Position numbers and translations under genes: made by a program
The notes under the pieces: model-generated
The model's input: the letters and a program-made list of their open reading frames with translations, nothing else
The model's database searches: none
Told to the model about the DNA's origin: nothing
Assembly: GCF_001907675.1 (NCBI RefSeq)
Contig: NZ_MPNT01000031.1
Coordinates: forward strand, 1 to 64,000
Origin: Mycobacterium paraffinicum
GTDB lineage: Bacteria; Actinomycetota; Actinomycetes; Mycobacteriales; Mycobacteriaceae
Length of the DNA: 64,000 nucleotides
Direction of reading: 5' to 3'
Part shown: in pieces, positions 46,268 to 54,513 of the stretch
Position numbering within the stretch: the first letter of the stretch is position 1
Layout of the letters: every line of letters starts with the position of its first letter

Positions 46268-46579
46268 TCAGCGGATGAAACTTGAAAAAGCTTCGTTGTC
46301 TTCGGACTTGGGGTGAGGCTCGGGCGCCACGGTCGGCTCGGGTTGCTGAGCCGAGTCTTCGGGTGGCCGACTTTCCCCCATAGAGGTGATCGCGTGCACG
46401 GGACAGTCGAGCAGTGCGCGCATCACGGCGTCGCGATCCTTTTCGGGGACGCTGCCGTTCCCGACCAGCGACGCGTACCCCCAGTCGTCCAAGGAAAAAT
46501 ATTCGGGTGCGTGCCTGGCGCAGATCCCGAAGCCGTCGCACAGGGTTCGATCGAGTCGAATTCGCAAGCCGTCAGTCAC
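46268..46579 (-). CDS. Single-cluster ferredoxin with Pro/Glu-rich tail
   Basis: A 103-residue ferredoxin. Ligands Cys14 and Cys20 are in CDGFGIC and Cys59 is in CPVHAI; the variable position is Phe17, so a 3Fe-4S cluster is expected. The last ~35 residues (RPPEDSAQQPEPTVAPEPHP) form a flexible acidic tail absent from the ferredoxin at 31.2 kb. The GTG start overlaps the NuoF-like gene by 8 bases, which strongly suggests that the two proteins work together. Confidence 0.83.
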   Translation of the reverse strand: MTDGLRIRLDRTLCDGFGICARHAPEYFSLDDWGYASLVGNGSVPEKDRDAVMRALLDCPVHAITSMGESRPPEDSAQQPEPTVAPEPHPKSEDNEAFSSFIR

Positions 46580-47900
46580 GACAATGCCTCGCCCCCACTT
46601 CATATGGCCGCTCGGCGGTGAATGCGACAACTTCGCAGGTTGGGCATTCGTTTGCTAAGTGGCCTGCCACCAACTGCGGGAACTGGCGCAGCAAACTTTC
46701 GGCGATGTTGGTGGCGCCGTCGAGGGTGCCGCAGGCGCCACGGCCGTGCAACACTACCGACCAGCGTTCCAACCGCTTCACATCGTCCTGTGTTGCCACC
46801 CCGTCACGTAATGCCGACATGACGTCGGCCATTGCCGCGGTGCCGTTGAAACACGAACCGCACTGACCGGCATTCTCCCGGTCGAAGTAGGACATCACCG
46901 AAGCAGCCACCGCGACGGGACAATCGTCAGTCAGTATTGAGATCGCGCCGCACCCCAATCCACTGCCGAGCCTGCGGATCGTCTCGTGGTCCAGTGTCGC
47001 ATCGAGAATGTCGGTGTTCACCAGGCCAGCGAAATAGCCGCCCATCAGCGCGCCGCGCACCGTGTTGGCGACCACGCCGTGAGCCGCTAGCAGCGTGGAA
47101 AACGCTGCACCGTAGGGGATCTCGTAGAGCGTCGCGGGCTTCCCAGCGCCGGTGATCGTCGCCAGAAATGTGCCGGGTGACATCGGTGTACCGACGTCGC
47201 GGAAGCTCTTCGCGCCGTACTGATGGATATACGGGAGGTTAGCCAGCGTTTCGACATTGCTGACCATCGTCGGAAGACCCGAAACGCCTGCTTCAAACGG
47301 CCTGGGCGGTTTGTCGGTGGGCTTGGCCGGCCCTCCGTTGATGCGGCGCACCGCCGCGGTCTCCTCGCCGGCTACGTATCCAGGTTCGACGGTCTGCACT
47401 GTGACGGCGACGTGACCGAACGTCTCGACGGTGAGTTCGGCCAGCGCGGCCCTCACGGCGCTGGCCGACTGGACATCTGACACGTACACGTACGCGCGCC
47501 GCGCGCCGACCATCGCCGTGGCCAGTCGGAGCCCGTCGAGCACAAGGTGAGGCCGGTGGCGCAACAGCCAGCGATCCTTGATCGAGGCAGGCTCCCCCTC
47601 TTCACCGTTCGCGACGACGACGGTGTCGAGACCGCGGCGCCCCGCATCGCGCACCGTGCGCAACTTCGTTGCGATCGGGAACGCGGCGCCGCCGCGACCG
47701 AGAAGGCCAGACAGCTCGATCTGATCAAGCAGCGTGTCGGCGTCGGCGAGCGCACGGTAGCCGCCCGCGTTCGAGTAGTCGGCGTAGTTTTCGGGACCGG
47801 CGACCGGCGGACGCAATAGTCGGGGAGTGCAGTTCGGCCATAGAGCAACGATGACATCGGTTGCTGTGCAGGTCCGCTCGCCTTCCTCAATAGATGTCAT
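46572..47900 (-). CDS. NuoF-like NADH:acceptor oxidoreductase (FMN, SLBB)
   Basis: A 442-residue homologue of the complex I 51-kDa subunit. The FMN/NADH site shows GLLGRGGAAFPIATK near residue 65 and GEEGEPASIKDR near 99. An SLBB region and the C-terminal Fe-S domain follow. The cluster motif is incomplete: Cys347 and Cys350 in QCGSCFNG lack the third Cys (Gly353), although Cys390 and a CPTC at 419-422 are present. The ATG overlaps the Rieske ferredoxin stop by 4 bases. No NuoE or NuoG is present, so it is a soluble diaphorase and not complex I. It is inferred to reduce the adjacent ferredoxins. Confidence 0.85.
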   Translation of the reverse strand: MTSIEEGERTCTATDVIVALWPNCTPRLLRPPVAGPENYADYSNAGGYRALADADTLLDQIELSGLLGRGGAAFPIATKLRTVRDAGRRGLDTVVVANGEEGEPASIKDRWLLRHRPHLVLDGLRLATAMVGARRAYVYVSDVQSASAVRAALAELTVETFGHVAVTVQTVEPGYVAGEETAAVRRINGGPAKPTDKPPRPFEAGVSGLPTMVSNVETLANLPYIHQYGAKSFRDVGTPMSPGTFLATITGAGKPATLYEIPYGAAFSTLLAAHGVVANTVRGALMGGYFAGLVNTDILDATLDHETIRRLGSGLGCGAISILTDDCPVAVAASVMSYFDRENAGQCGSCFNGTAAMADVMSALRDGVATQDDVKRLERWSVVLHGRGACGTLDGATNIAESLLRQFPQLVAGHLANECPTCEVVAFTAERPYEVGARHCRD

Positions 47901-48307
47901 GCCTGCACCAACACCTCGTTGCCGACCACCTGCACCGGGTAGGTTCGAATGCTCCACTCGGGCTTTACCGCCGTTGTACCGGTGGCAAGTTCGAAACCCC
48001 ACTGGTGCCACGGGCAATAGATGTATTCGAGATCGCGCACCATCACCGCGTCGCCGGGCACGCTCTCGTCGACGACGGTGCGGCCGCGGGCGCGGCCCGA
48101 GCACAACGGACCTCCCTCATGGGGGCAGTAGTTTGCGATCGCGTAGAACGTGCCGTTGACGTTGTAGACGCCGACGCCATGCCGGCCGATTGGCACGAGC
48201 TTGTGCTTGCCGGGCGGGATTTCGTCAACCGTAGCCACGACGTGCAGGCGCCCCTGCGCCAGCCGGGGCACCTTCTGCTGTTCGCTCACCGGGCCAGCAA
48301 CCCCCAT
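47897..48307 (-). CDS. Rieske [2Fe-2S] ferredoxin
   Basis: A 136-residue Rieske protein. Ligands C61-x-H63 are in CPHEGGPLC and C98-x2-H101 in CPWHQWGF. There is no signal peptide or membrane helix, so it is a soluble electron carrier. It could pass electrons from the NuoF-like protein to the Rieske oxygenase or replace the NuoE [2Fe-2S] subunit. It is followed by the NuoF-like gene with a 4-base overlap and preceded by two amidohydrolase genes. Confidence 0.88.
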   Translation of the reverse strand: MGVAGPVSEQQKVPRLAQGRLHVVATVDEIPPGKHKLVPIGRHGVGVYNVNGTFYAIANYCPHEGGPLCSGRARGRTVVDESVPGDAVMVRDLEYIYCPWHQWGFELATGTTAVKPEWSIRTYPVQVVGNEVLVQA

Positions 48308-48359
48308 CGTCTCCCCGCGCGTTGCGGAGCCGGCGCGCCCCGCGATCCTGCCCTCCCCA

Positions 48360-49502
48360 TCAGAACACCCGGACCTGGCCCTCGAGCGCCGGCACTGTCT
48401 CGGGCAGGTGATAAGTCGCGATGCCGTTCCTGAACATCACAGCCTCCCTTGCGTGTTCGGGCAAATGCTTGAGCAGCCAGCGCGGGTCGTCGAAAGTCCA
48501 GTGCGGGTAATCTGAGGAGAACAGCAGGATCTTCTCGCACTCCATCCACTCCAGCGCACGGGTCAGCTCCGTCTTGTCCTCGGGGTAATCCAGCGGTTGC
48601 GTGGTGAACTTGATGTGGTCCTTGACGTACTCCGACGGCTTGCGCTTGATGTCGAGCCATGACTTGCGCGCCTCATAGATGGCGTCCATCCGCCACATCA
48701 AAGGCAGGATCCAGGTGAATGCGTGTTCCACCAGCACAATTCGCAGTGTGGGGAAACGGTCAAACAGGCCGTCGAAGACCATGCTCATCACTTGATTGGC
48801 GGCCAGCAGGGAGTACGTGACCATGAAATCGTGGTTGTAGCTGGGGAACCCGACCGGCGGGATTGGTAGCTCCTCGTGATGACTGCGCGAAAGGTGGCAG
48901 GTCACGGTGATGTCGTGCTTGGTTGCCGCTTCCCAGACGGGATTATATTTGGGATTGCCCCACGCGGGCCGGGGCTCCGCCTTGATGAGGACCTGGGCCA
49001 TGTAGGGATGGCCGGCCCAGCGTTCGATCTCGCGGGCGGCGTCATCGGGCGCCTCGATTGCGGCGCAGATGGATCCGCGCCAACGCTCGTGCCAGTTGTT
49101 GTGGCCATCGAGCCAGTGATTGACTTGCCACTCGTTGAGCGCGCAACTCATCGCGTGGTTGGCCTCGGGGAGGCGCGCGGGGTACGAGCCCGGCTCGAGA
49201 ATCGCTATGTCGGACCCGGCTGCCATGATTAGCTGCTTGAACGCGAGTTCTGGATCGCTGCCCGCGAACTCACCGTCGGTGGGAAAAGAATCCACCCGCA
49301 TCGCGTACGCGTGCGCGTAGTCCGGTGCGTCGTAGTAGATCTGGTCACCGACTCGGCGCGACAAGAAATACTTGCTCCGCCAAGGCTCCGGGATGTACTG
49401 AGTCAGCTCACCGGTCTTCGGCACCGGGTGCACATCGGAGTCGACGCAGCGAACGGCCACCCGCTCCGCGGCGGGCTTCCGCTCTGTCACCTTCACAGCC
49501 AT
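48360..49502 (-). CDS. Amidohydrolase-2 family protein (intact metal site)
   Basis: A 380-residue TIM-barrel amidohydrolase. Predicted metal ligands are the DxH in CVDSDVHPVP, the His in VTCHLSRSHH and the Asp in SSDYPHWTFDD. GGGGAGG precedes the ATG at 49502. It lies between a second amidohydrolase and the Rieske ferredoxin in one transcription unit. Hydrolysis or decarboxylation of a cyclic intermediate is the family expectation; the specific reaction is unknown. Confidence 0.83.
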   Translation of the reverse strand: MAVKVTERKPAAERVAVRCVDSDVHPVPKTGELTQYIPEPWRSKYFLSRRVGDQIYYDAPDYAHAYAMRVDSFPTDGEFAGSDPELAFKQLIMAAGSDIAILEPGSYPARLPEANHAMSCALNEWQVNHWLDGHNNWHERWRGSICAAIEAPDDAAREIERWAGHPYMAQVLIKAEPRPAWGNPKYNPVWEAATKHDITVTCHLSRSHHEELPIPPVGFPSYNHDFMVTYSLLAANQVMSMVFDGLFDRFPTLRIVLVEHAFTWILPLMWRMDAIYEARKSWLDIKRKPSEYVKDHIKFTTQPLDYPEDKTELTRALEWMECEKILLFSSDYPHWTFDDPRWLLKHLPEHAREAVMFRNGIATYHLPETVPALEGQVRVF

Positions 49503-49553
49503 CGTGGCCTCCCCAATCGTTGCTTTTCGAGTGGCGCCTCTTCGCAAGTCCCG

Positions 49554-50645
49554 CTACGTTGCGCTGACAGCGACACCAACGTCTATCCCATAGAGCTCTG
49601 CAGCATTTCGCCAGCACAACTTGTCGCGCTGCTCCGCCGAGTATGCGCTGGGCACCGTCAACTCGTTGAGCTGCCAGTGCGGATAGCTCGACCCGTACAT
49701 CACCATGTCATCCTTGCCGGTGAAACCCAGCCATTCGCCGGCGAATTCGGTGTCGCCCGGACCGTCCATCGCGCCTTGGATGAAGAACGTGTGGCCAGGC
49801 AGATAATCGCTCGGCATCTTCGGCGCCCATGGTGTCTGCTCGAGGTGAGGACGGCCGAAGCAGTCCATCCGCCAAATGAGAGGCGTCAGCAGGTCAGCTG
49901 CTCCGTCAGCCCAGACAAATTTCAATGCGGGCAAGCGCTCGAAAACACCCTCGGCAATCATGTTCATCAGGTGATACAGGTAGTTCAAGGCCATGAAGCC
50001 GACGTAGTTCTCGTACGTTCGAGGCACCCCGGACGGTGTCGGCGCGAACTGCACCCCTGCGCCCACCTCGATGTGCACAGCGACCGGTAGGTTCGCGGCG
50101 ACAGCCGCTTCCCAGATCGGCCAGTACTGCGGCTTGCCGTAAACCTCACGCGACTGCAACGGCACGCCGATCTGAACAACGCCGGGGTGGTCCCCGTACT
50201 TATCGATCTGTTGCAATGCGCCCGTGACGTCGTCTGGGTTCACTCGGATGGTTCCGCGGAAGCGCTCCGCGTACTTGTTGTCCGTCAGCCACCGCGACAC
50301 CATCATCTCGTTGTGCGCCGCCGCGATCGCGGAGCCGAGGTGACGGTCGGGCATGATGCCACGCGTCATGGGGTGCAGGATCGCGACGTCGACGCCGCGC
50401 TCTTCGAATAGCTGCCGGCCAACGAATTCGGGATCGGACCCAGGATATTTTTCATCGGGACCCCAGGTTTCAAAGGCGTATTCGCCGCCGGGCGCCCCAT
50501 ACCAATCCATTTCGTAGTCAGGAAAGCCGCGACTCTTGAAAGGCTCACGCAGGAAGTTTTGACGCAGGTCCACATTGGACTTGCTGAAGATGTGCACGCT
50601 GGCATCGACGAGGGGCGTCGTCGTCCCATCCGGGTGTCGCATCAC
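49554..50645 (-). CDS. Amidohydrolase-2 family protein lacking metal ligands
   Basis: A 363-residue paralogue of the downstream amidohydrolase (shared blocks include LIWRMD/LMWRMD and YPHW). The DxH motif reads VDASVH (Asp to Ser near residue 16) and the C-terminal ligand motif reads GSSYPHW in place of SDYPHW (Asp to Ser near 320). It is probably not a normal metal hydrolase and may be a regulatory or structural partner. GGAGGA fits the GTG at 50645, with an ATG 3 bases later. It leads the operon. Confidence 0.8.
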   Translation of the reverse strand: MMRHPDGTTTPLVDASVHIFSKSNVDLRQNFLREPFKSRGFPDYEMDWYGAPGGEYAFETWGPDEKYPGSDPEFVGRQLFEERGVDVAILHPMTRGIMPDRHLGSAIAAAHNEMMVSRWLTDNKYAERFRGTIRVNPDDVTGALQQIDKYGDHPGVVQIGVPLQSREVYGKPQYWPIWEAAVAANLPVAVHIEVGAGVQFAPTPSGVPRTYENYVGFMALNYLYHLMNMIAEGVFERLPALKFVWADGAADLLTPLIWRMDCFGRPHLEQTPWAPKMPSDYLPGHTFFIQGAMDGPGDTEFAGEWLGFTGKDDMVMYGSSYPHWQLNELTVPSAYSAEQRDKLCWRNAAELYGIDVGVAVSAT

Positions 50646-50815
50646 CAAGGCGGTCCTCCGATGTCATCCGGCCGACGGTATGGCCCACGAAATCCGCGCT
50701 TGCGGGTGCTCGACTGCCGGATCCATGGCGCTGATGTGGCCCTAACTTCGGCCCCCTGTGGTCGCCAACGACGCCTCTGCGCATGTGCGGCATGTCGCAG
50801 GTGCATGCTGAACAA

Positions 50816-50825
50816 TGCTGCAGCA
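50816..50825. promoter_or_regulatory. Palindrome TGCTGCAGCA upstream of the amidohydrolase/ferredoxin operon
   Basis: A perfect 10-base palindrome within a wider GCATGC...GCATG symmetrical stretch (50803-50830), 170 bases before the operon start and in the 268-base gap after the P450 stop. A possible operator. No other gene is seen in this gap. Confidence 0.35.
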
Positions 50826-50913
50826 CTGCATGTCTCATCGTTAAGATACGGCGCGGCAGAAGGCAGCAGACTTTGAATGAAAGGAAAACGCGTACTGACT
50901 CTTGGCATGTGCA

Positions 50914-52185
50914 TTACACTCGCTTGATCGGCATTCTCTTGATGCCGTGGATGACGCTGCTGCCGTTGAGGTACTCGGGAGGGCCGACGGCGACTTCCGG
51001 TAAGCGGGTGAGGAGCTCGAAGAAGAGGCTGCGCAACTCCATTCGGGCGAGTTGACTGCCTAGACAAAAGTGTGTGCCGCCACCGCCGAAACCGAAGTGA
51101 TTGTTCGGTGTTCGATCCAGGCGAAACTGGTGCGGATCGTCGAACACCGCGGAGTCGCGATTGGCTGAGCAATAAAACAGGCCTAGCTTGTCGCCGGCCC
51201 TCACTGGAGTTCCGCCTACTTCGGCGTCGACGGCAGCATGCCGCGCGAAAGATAGGACGGGTGTTGCCCATCGGACAAATTCGTCGATCGCCGTGTCTAT
51301 TCGATTGTCGAAATCCGCCATCAGCCAGGCCAGTTGCTCGGGGCGGTCCATTAACGCCTTAAGGGTGTGAGACGTTGCCTGCTTAGTCGTATCACTACCA
51401 GCCACCGACAAAAGAACGAGAAAAGCTCCTATCTCCTCATCGCTCAGCCGGTGGCCATCGACTTCAGCATTGACGATGTTGGTCATCAGGTCGTCGCGGC
51501 CTTCCACGCGACGTCGACGAGCCAGGTCGATGCCTGCTTGGGTCAGCACCCCGAACTGCGTCATCATGTGGATGGCTTTGTCCTCCGACGCGGTGTAGTC
51601 GTCGTCGCTCGCGCCGGACAACGCCTCTGCCGCAGCCAAGATGGTGTCTCGGTCGGAGCGATCTATGCCGATCATGTCGGAGATGGTGTGCATCGGCAGC
51701 TTGCAGGCACATTCGGCTACAAAGTCGATCTCCTGCCCGTCTTGCAGAACGGCGATCAGGTGGTCGACGATCTCGCGGGCATTGTCTCGGATCTGCTGCT
51801 CAATCTTGCGCACCTGCCGCGGGGTGAATGCGGCGCTGATCAGTCGCCGGTACCGCGTGTGCTCAGGAGGATCCATAGTCAGGAAAAAGGCCGTCGCTCG
51901 CTGGATTTCGGCGGGCATCGGTTCGATCGAGATACCCTCGCTTGAGACGAACATGTCGCTGTTCATGCTCACGTATTTCACGTCGGCATGCTTGGTGACC
52001 GCCCAAAAGCCGGTCTCTTCGTGCGGGAAGGGAGAGTTGAACGGCTCGTGCCAGGTCAGTCCGTCTTCGGCGCGAAGTTCGGCGAAGACGCTATCGCGTT
52101 CCTGGAAAGGCAAATCCCAGAAGGTCGGCGATGAGATTTTGTGCCGATGGTATTGCTGCGCTGAACTCGATGTCGAGGTAGAAAT
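50914..52185 (-). CDS. Cytochrome P450, probable ATT start codon
   Basis: A 423-residue P450. The I-helix motif is SVAGSDTTKQA, the ExxR is in DEFVRWATP, and the heme loop is FGGGGTHFCLGSQLARME with Cys374. No ATG, GTG or TTG lies near the expected N-terminus. AGGAGA (minus strand, 52197-52192) sits 6 bases before an ATT codon at 52185-52183 that begins STSTSSSAQQYHRH, a normal-looking P450 leader. The frame is open upstream to 52614, but the extra 143 residues are unlike P450s. Confidence 0.85.
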   Translation of the reverse strand: MSTSTSSSAQQYHRHKISSPTFWDLPFQERDSVFAELRAEDGLTWHEPFNSPFPHEETGFWAVTKHADVKYVSMNSDMFVSSEGISIEPMPAEIQRATAFFLTMDPPEHTRYRRLISAAFTPRQVRKIEQQIRDNAREIVDHLIAVLQDGQEIDFVAECACKLPMHTISDMIGIDRSDRDTILAAAEALSGASDDDYTASEDKAIHMMTQFGVLTQAGIDLARRRRVEGRDDLMTNIVNAEVDGHRLSDEEIGAFLVLLSVAGSDTTKQATSHTLKALMDRPEQLAWLMADFDNRIDTAIDEFVRWATPVLSFARHAAVDAEVGGTPVRAGDKLGLFYCSANRDSAVFDDPHQFRLDRTPNNHFGFGGGGTHFCLGSQLARMELRSLFFELLTRLPEVAVGPPEYLNGSSVIHGIKRMPIKRV

Positions 52186-52627
52186 CGCTGTTCTCCTAGC
52201 GTGAAGGACTTTCTGCGCGACTGTCAGTCGAGCGTCAGCCGCGGCATCGTGGGGCCTAGGTGATGCCCTGGTAACAGATGTAGTCGGCGAACTGAACTCC
52301 TCTTTTGGGGCGCACAGACGAGACACCATGGCGTTGACAACGTTCGGCTCCCAATCGCCACCGTGTCGCTTGAGCTCGGCCTCAATAAGAGACAATAATT
52401 CATAAAATGTCTCACCGTCAACTAGTGGTGTTGAAGGTCGGTCTCCGGTGGAGTCCCGCCGGTCTGCACCGGACGTCACCGAGCGCAAGCCGGTATGGTG
52501 TGGGCTCAGTCGCTTGGCCATGTCCCGAACATGTGCGTCGCGACGATCTCGCGGTTGAGCTGCGCTGTGTTGCCACGGTTTCCGGCCGTGCACGACTTGG
52601 CGTAGTCGTCCCATTCGGGCCCCTGAG
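52186..52627. other. Decayed region between P450 and broken fadE
   Basis: No intact gene. The minus strand holds protein-like scraps in two frames: DGETFYELLSLIEAELKRHG and onward to SRLCAPK, which after a +1 shift at an AAAA run continues RGVQFADYICYQGIT and a stop. I cannot name its family. Together with the truncated fadE this suggests deletion and frameshift decay. Confidence 0.4.
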
Positions 52628-53029
52628 TCACGAGCGGCTCGCCGGCGCGCGGGTATTTTGGGACGCGATGCACCAGCGCACTGAGCCGGAGATCAGCCCG
52701 GGTCGAAGCTCAGCGCGCTGTCGATCAGAGCCGCAACGGTGCAGGGCGTGAATGAGGTTGCTGACCCCTGTAATCGACGGGGCGCCGACCCGACCGATCT
52801 CCTCGTGCAGTGTTGCCTCGAAGGTCAGTGGCAAGCCGCGGCCACCGTCGTCGACGGGAAGGGACAGACCGATGTATCCGGCACTGTAAAGATCTCGGTG
52901 CCAGGAGTTTTGCGCTTCCTCGCTGCGCACACCGTGTCTCGCCAGCTGCCCCTCGCCGGCACATTCGCGTAGCCATTTCCGCAGTCGACGGCGAAAGGCA
53001 ACTTGTTCTGTCGTGTCGTTGAAGTCCAC
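52628..53029 (-). pseudogene. Broken acyl-CoA dehydrogenase (fadE), N-terminal third
   Basis: The frame encodes the N-terminal helical domain of an acyl-CoA dehydrogenase (TEQVAFRRRLRKWLRECAG, AGYIGLSLPVDDGGRGL, SNLIHALHRCGSDRQRAEL) and then loses homology after about residue 118 (VRWCIASQNTRAP) before a stop at 133 residues. Intact family members have about 380-400 residues with an FAD/substrate core that is missing here. The GTG start lies 3 bases after the stop of the next fadE, as expected for a former two-gene pair. Confidence 0.72.
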
Positions 53030-53032
53030 GAA

Positions 53033-54061
53033 TTACGCCGGTTCGTCACATGCCAGACGCGTTGTCGCGATGGATTCGTATTGAATCGACTCATCGCCGA
53101 ACAGGCGCCGGTCGAGCAACATCCGGCGCACCCTCAAATGCGAAGCCCGCTTACCCGAGATGGCTTGTTCGGCGGTAATCTCCATCGCGGTTTCCACGAC
53201 ATCGCGGCCTGCTTCAGAGGCATACGCCTTCGCTGTCATCGCGGCCAGAAAAGCCTCCTCAGCCGCCAAATGGTCGATGGCCCAGGCGGCATGCCACAAG
53301 CAACTCCGTGCGCCCTCGACACGAAACAGCGAGTCGGCAAGGGAGTATTCATTCGCGGTTGACGTTCCGAGCATAGAACTCTGCCTGCACTCCCTGACGT
53401 GCTGGACGGCGTCATCCAGTGCCCCTTGCATCACACCCACCAGATCTGCTGCAGCGGCGATCAGGGCGACAGCCTCGACGCGTTGCCATCGTCGTGGGCT
53501 GATCGGCTTTCCGATCAGGGTGACATCGGAGTCAGCGTGCCCAGGCGCTGTCCGCAATTCGCGCGTCCGGTCAAGCCCAATCAGAGTCCCGCCACTCGGC
53601 ACGCGGGCGAGGCTCCGCCATCCATCCGATGTCGCGGTCGACAACAGGTGCGTCGCGCCAGCGGTGTCGAACGCGACGCCTGGCGAATCCCACGATCCGA
53701 AGCCGGACAAGTTCGGAGATAACACCGGTGCCAGCCGTAACGAGCCGTCGGCGACGAGTGCAAGCTCTTGCCGGGCCTCGGCGGCATCAAGAAGCTCGGT
53801 CGCCAAGACGGCCTGACCTAGCACGGGGACCGGGCAGACACGTTTGCCGAATTGCTCTATGACAATGGCCGTTTCGACCCCACTTGCGACTTTGTCGCAA
53901 AGGGCGGGCAAGCGAAGCGCGGGCACACCTATATCGACTAGTTGATCCCAGAACCTATCGACGTTGCTGCCGTCGGATCTGTCGGCTGCAGCGATATTCG
54001 CGGCAACTCGCGCGGCCGCGCTCTGCAGCTGCAGCTGTTCATTTGTGAGCTCAACGTTCAT
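53033..54061 (-). CDS. Acyl-CoA dehydrogenase family protein (FadE)
   Basis: A 342-residue acyl-CoA dehydrogenase: an N-terminal helical domain (LTNEQLQLQSAAARVAANI), a beta domain and a C-terminal four-helix part (ADLVGVMQGALDDAVQHVRE, ending MEITAEQAISGKRASHLRVR). It is shorter than typical 390-residue forms, like the smaller subunits of steroid-degrading FadE heterotetramers, which need a partner encoded next door. That partner is broken here, so its activity is uncertain. The ATG at 54061 is preferred over the open frame to 54157. Confidence 0.82.
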   Translation of the reverse strand: MNVELTNEQLQLQSAAARVAANIAAADRSDGSNVDRFWDQLVDIGVPALRLPALCDKVASGVETAIVIEQFGKRVCPVPVLGQAVLATELLDAAEARQELALVADGSLRLAPVLSPNLSGFGSWDSPGVAFDTAGATHLLSTATSDGWRSLARVPSGGTLIGLDRTRELRTAPGHADSDVTLIGKPISPRRWQRVEAVALIAAAADLVGVMQGALDDAVQHVRECRQSSMLGTSTANEYSLADSLFRVEGARSCLWHAAWAIDHLAAEEAFLAAMTAKAYASEAGRDVVETAMEITAEQAISGKRASHLRVRRMLLDRRLFGDESIQYESIATTRLACDEPA

Positions 54062-54513
54062 CTTGCGCGTGACCCAATCAATCGTGTGGCAGCCTGCGCG
54101 CGACCCTCGCTGCCGGGACGCGTAGTGGGTCGCGGCAATGGCCGGCGGATACCTCATCGGTCACGGAGTGGGCGGATTCACTGCCGACGTCGGGATGTCT
54201 TGGGTGATTGTCGCCGTCAGGTCGCATCCTGCACTCCTCCTGCGCTCCGCTGGATGCGAAGGACCACCCCACCGGCCCGATACTGAGATAGTAAGACATC
54301 TCGCGTCTTAGTGTATTACGCCGGTGCATGGCTGCCTCGAAGGGACCATATAAACGATGTCAGACTCGACTTCGCTGGCCATAGCCAGACGGGACCGAAC
54401 GGTGTCGCCGTCCGTGACCTCAGGCCCGGATCAATGGCCATGCTTAAGGGGGTCGACGGCGCCGCCCGCGGAACCTCTATGTCACTTGGGAGGTGAGGTG
54501 AAGCTGGCCAGCT
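54062..54513. other. Gap of about 450 bases between TetR and fadE
   Basis: No convincing gene. The fadE promoter must be here; the TAAGACA dyad at 54292-54310 is the only strong element. A plus-strand frame at 54311-54496 looks like chance coding. Confidence 0.5.
54292..54310. promoter_or_regulatory. Dyad TAAGACA-N5-CGTCTTA (fadE upstream)
   Basis: TAAGACA-TCTCG-CGTCTTA is a nearly perfect 7+5+7 dyad (TAAGAC/GTCTTA exact), 230 bases upstream of fadE and 200 bases past the stop of the TetR gene. It is the best-formed member of the element family also found at 35430, 39483 and 41372. Confidence 0.6.

Noticed and set aside
52431..52530. GGTCTCCGGTGGAGTCCCGC stretch thought to be a cobalamin or other riboswitch
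   Set aside because: No conserved B12-box or pairing scheme could be assembled, and no gene with suitable function follows.
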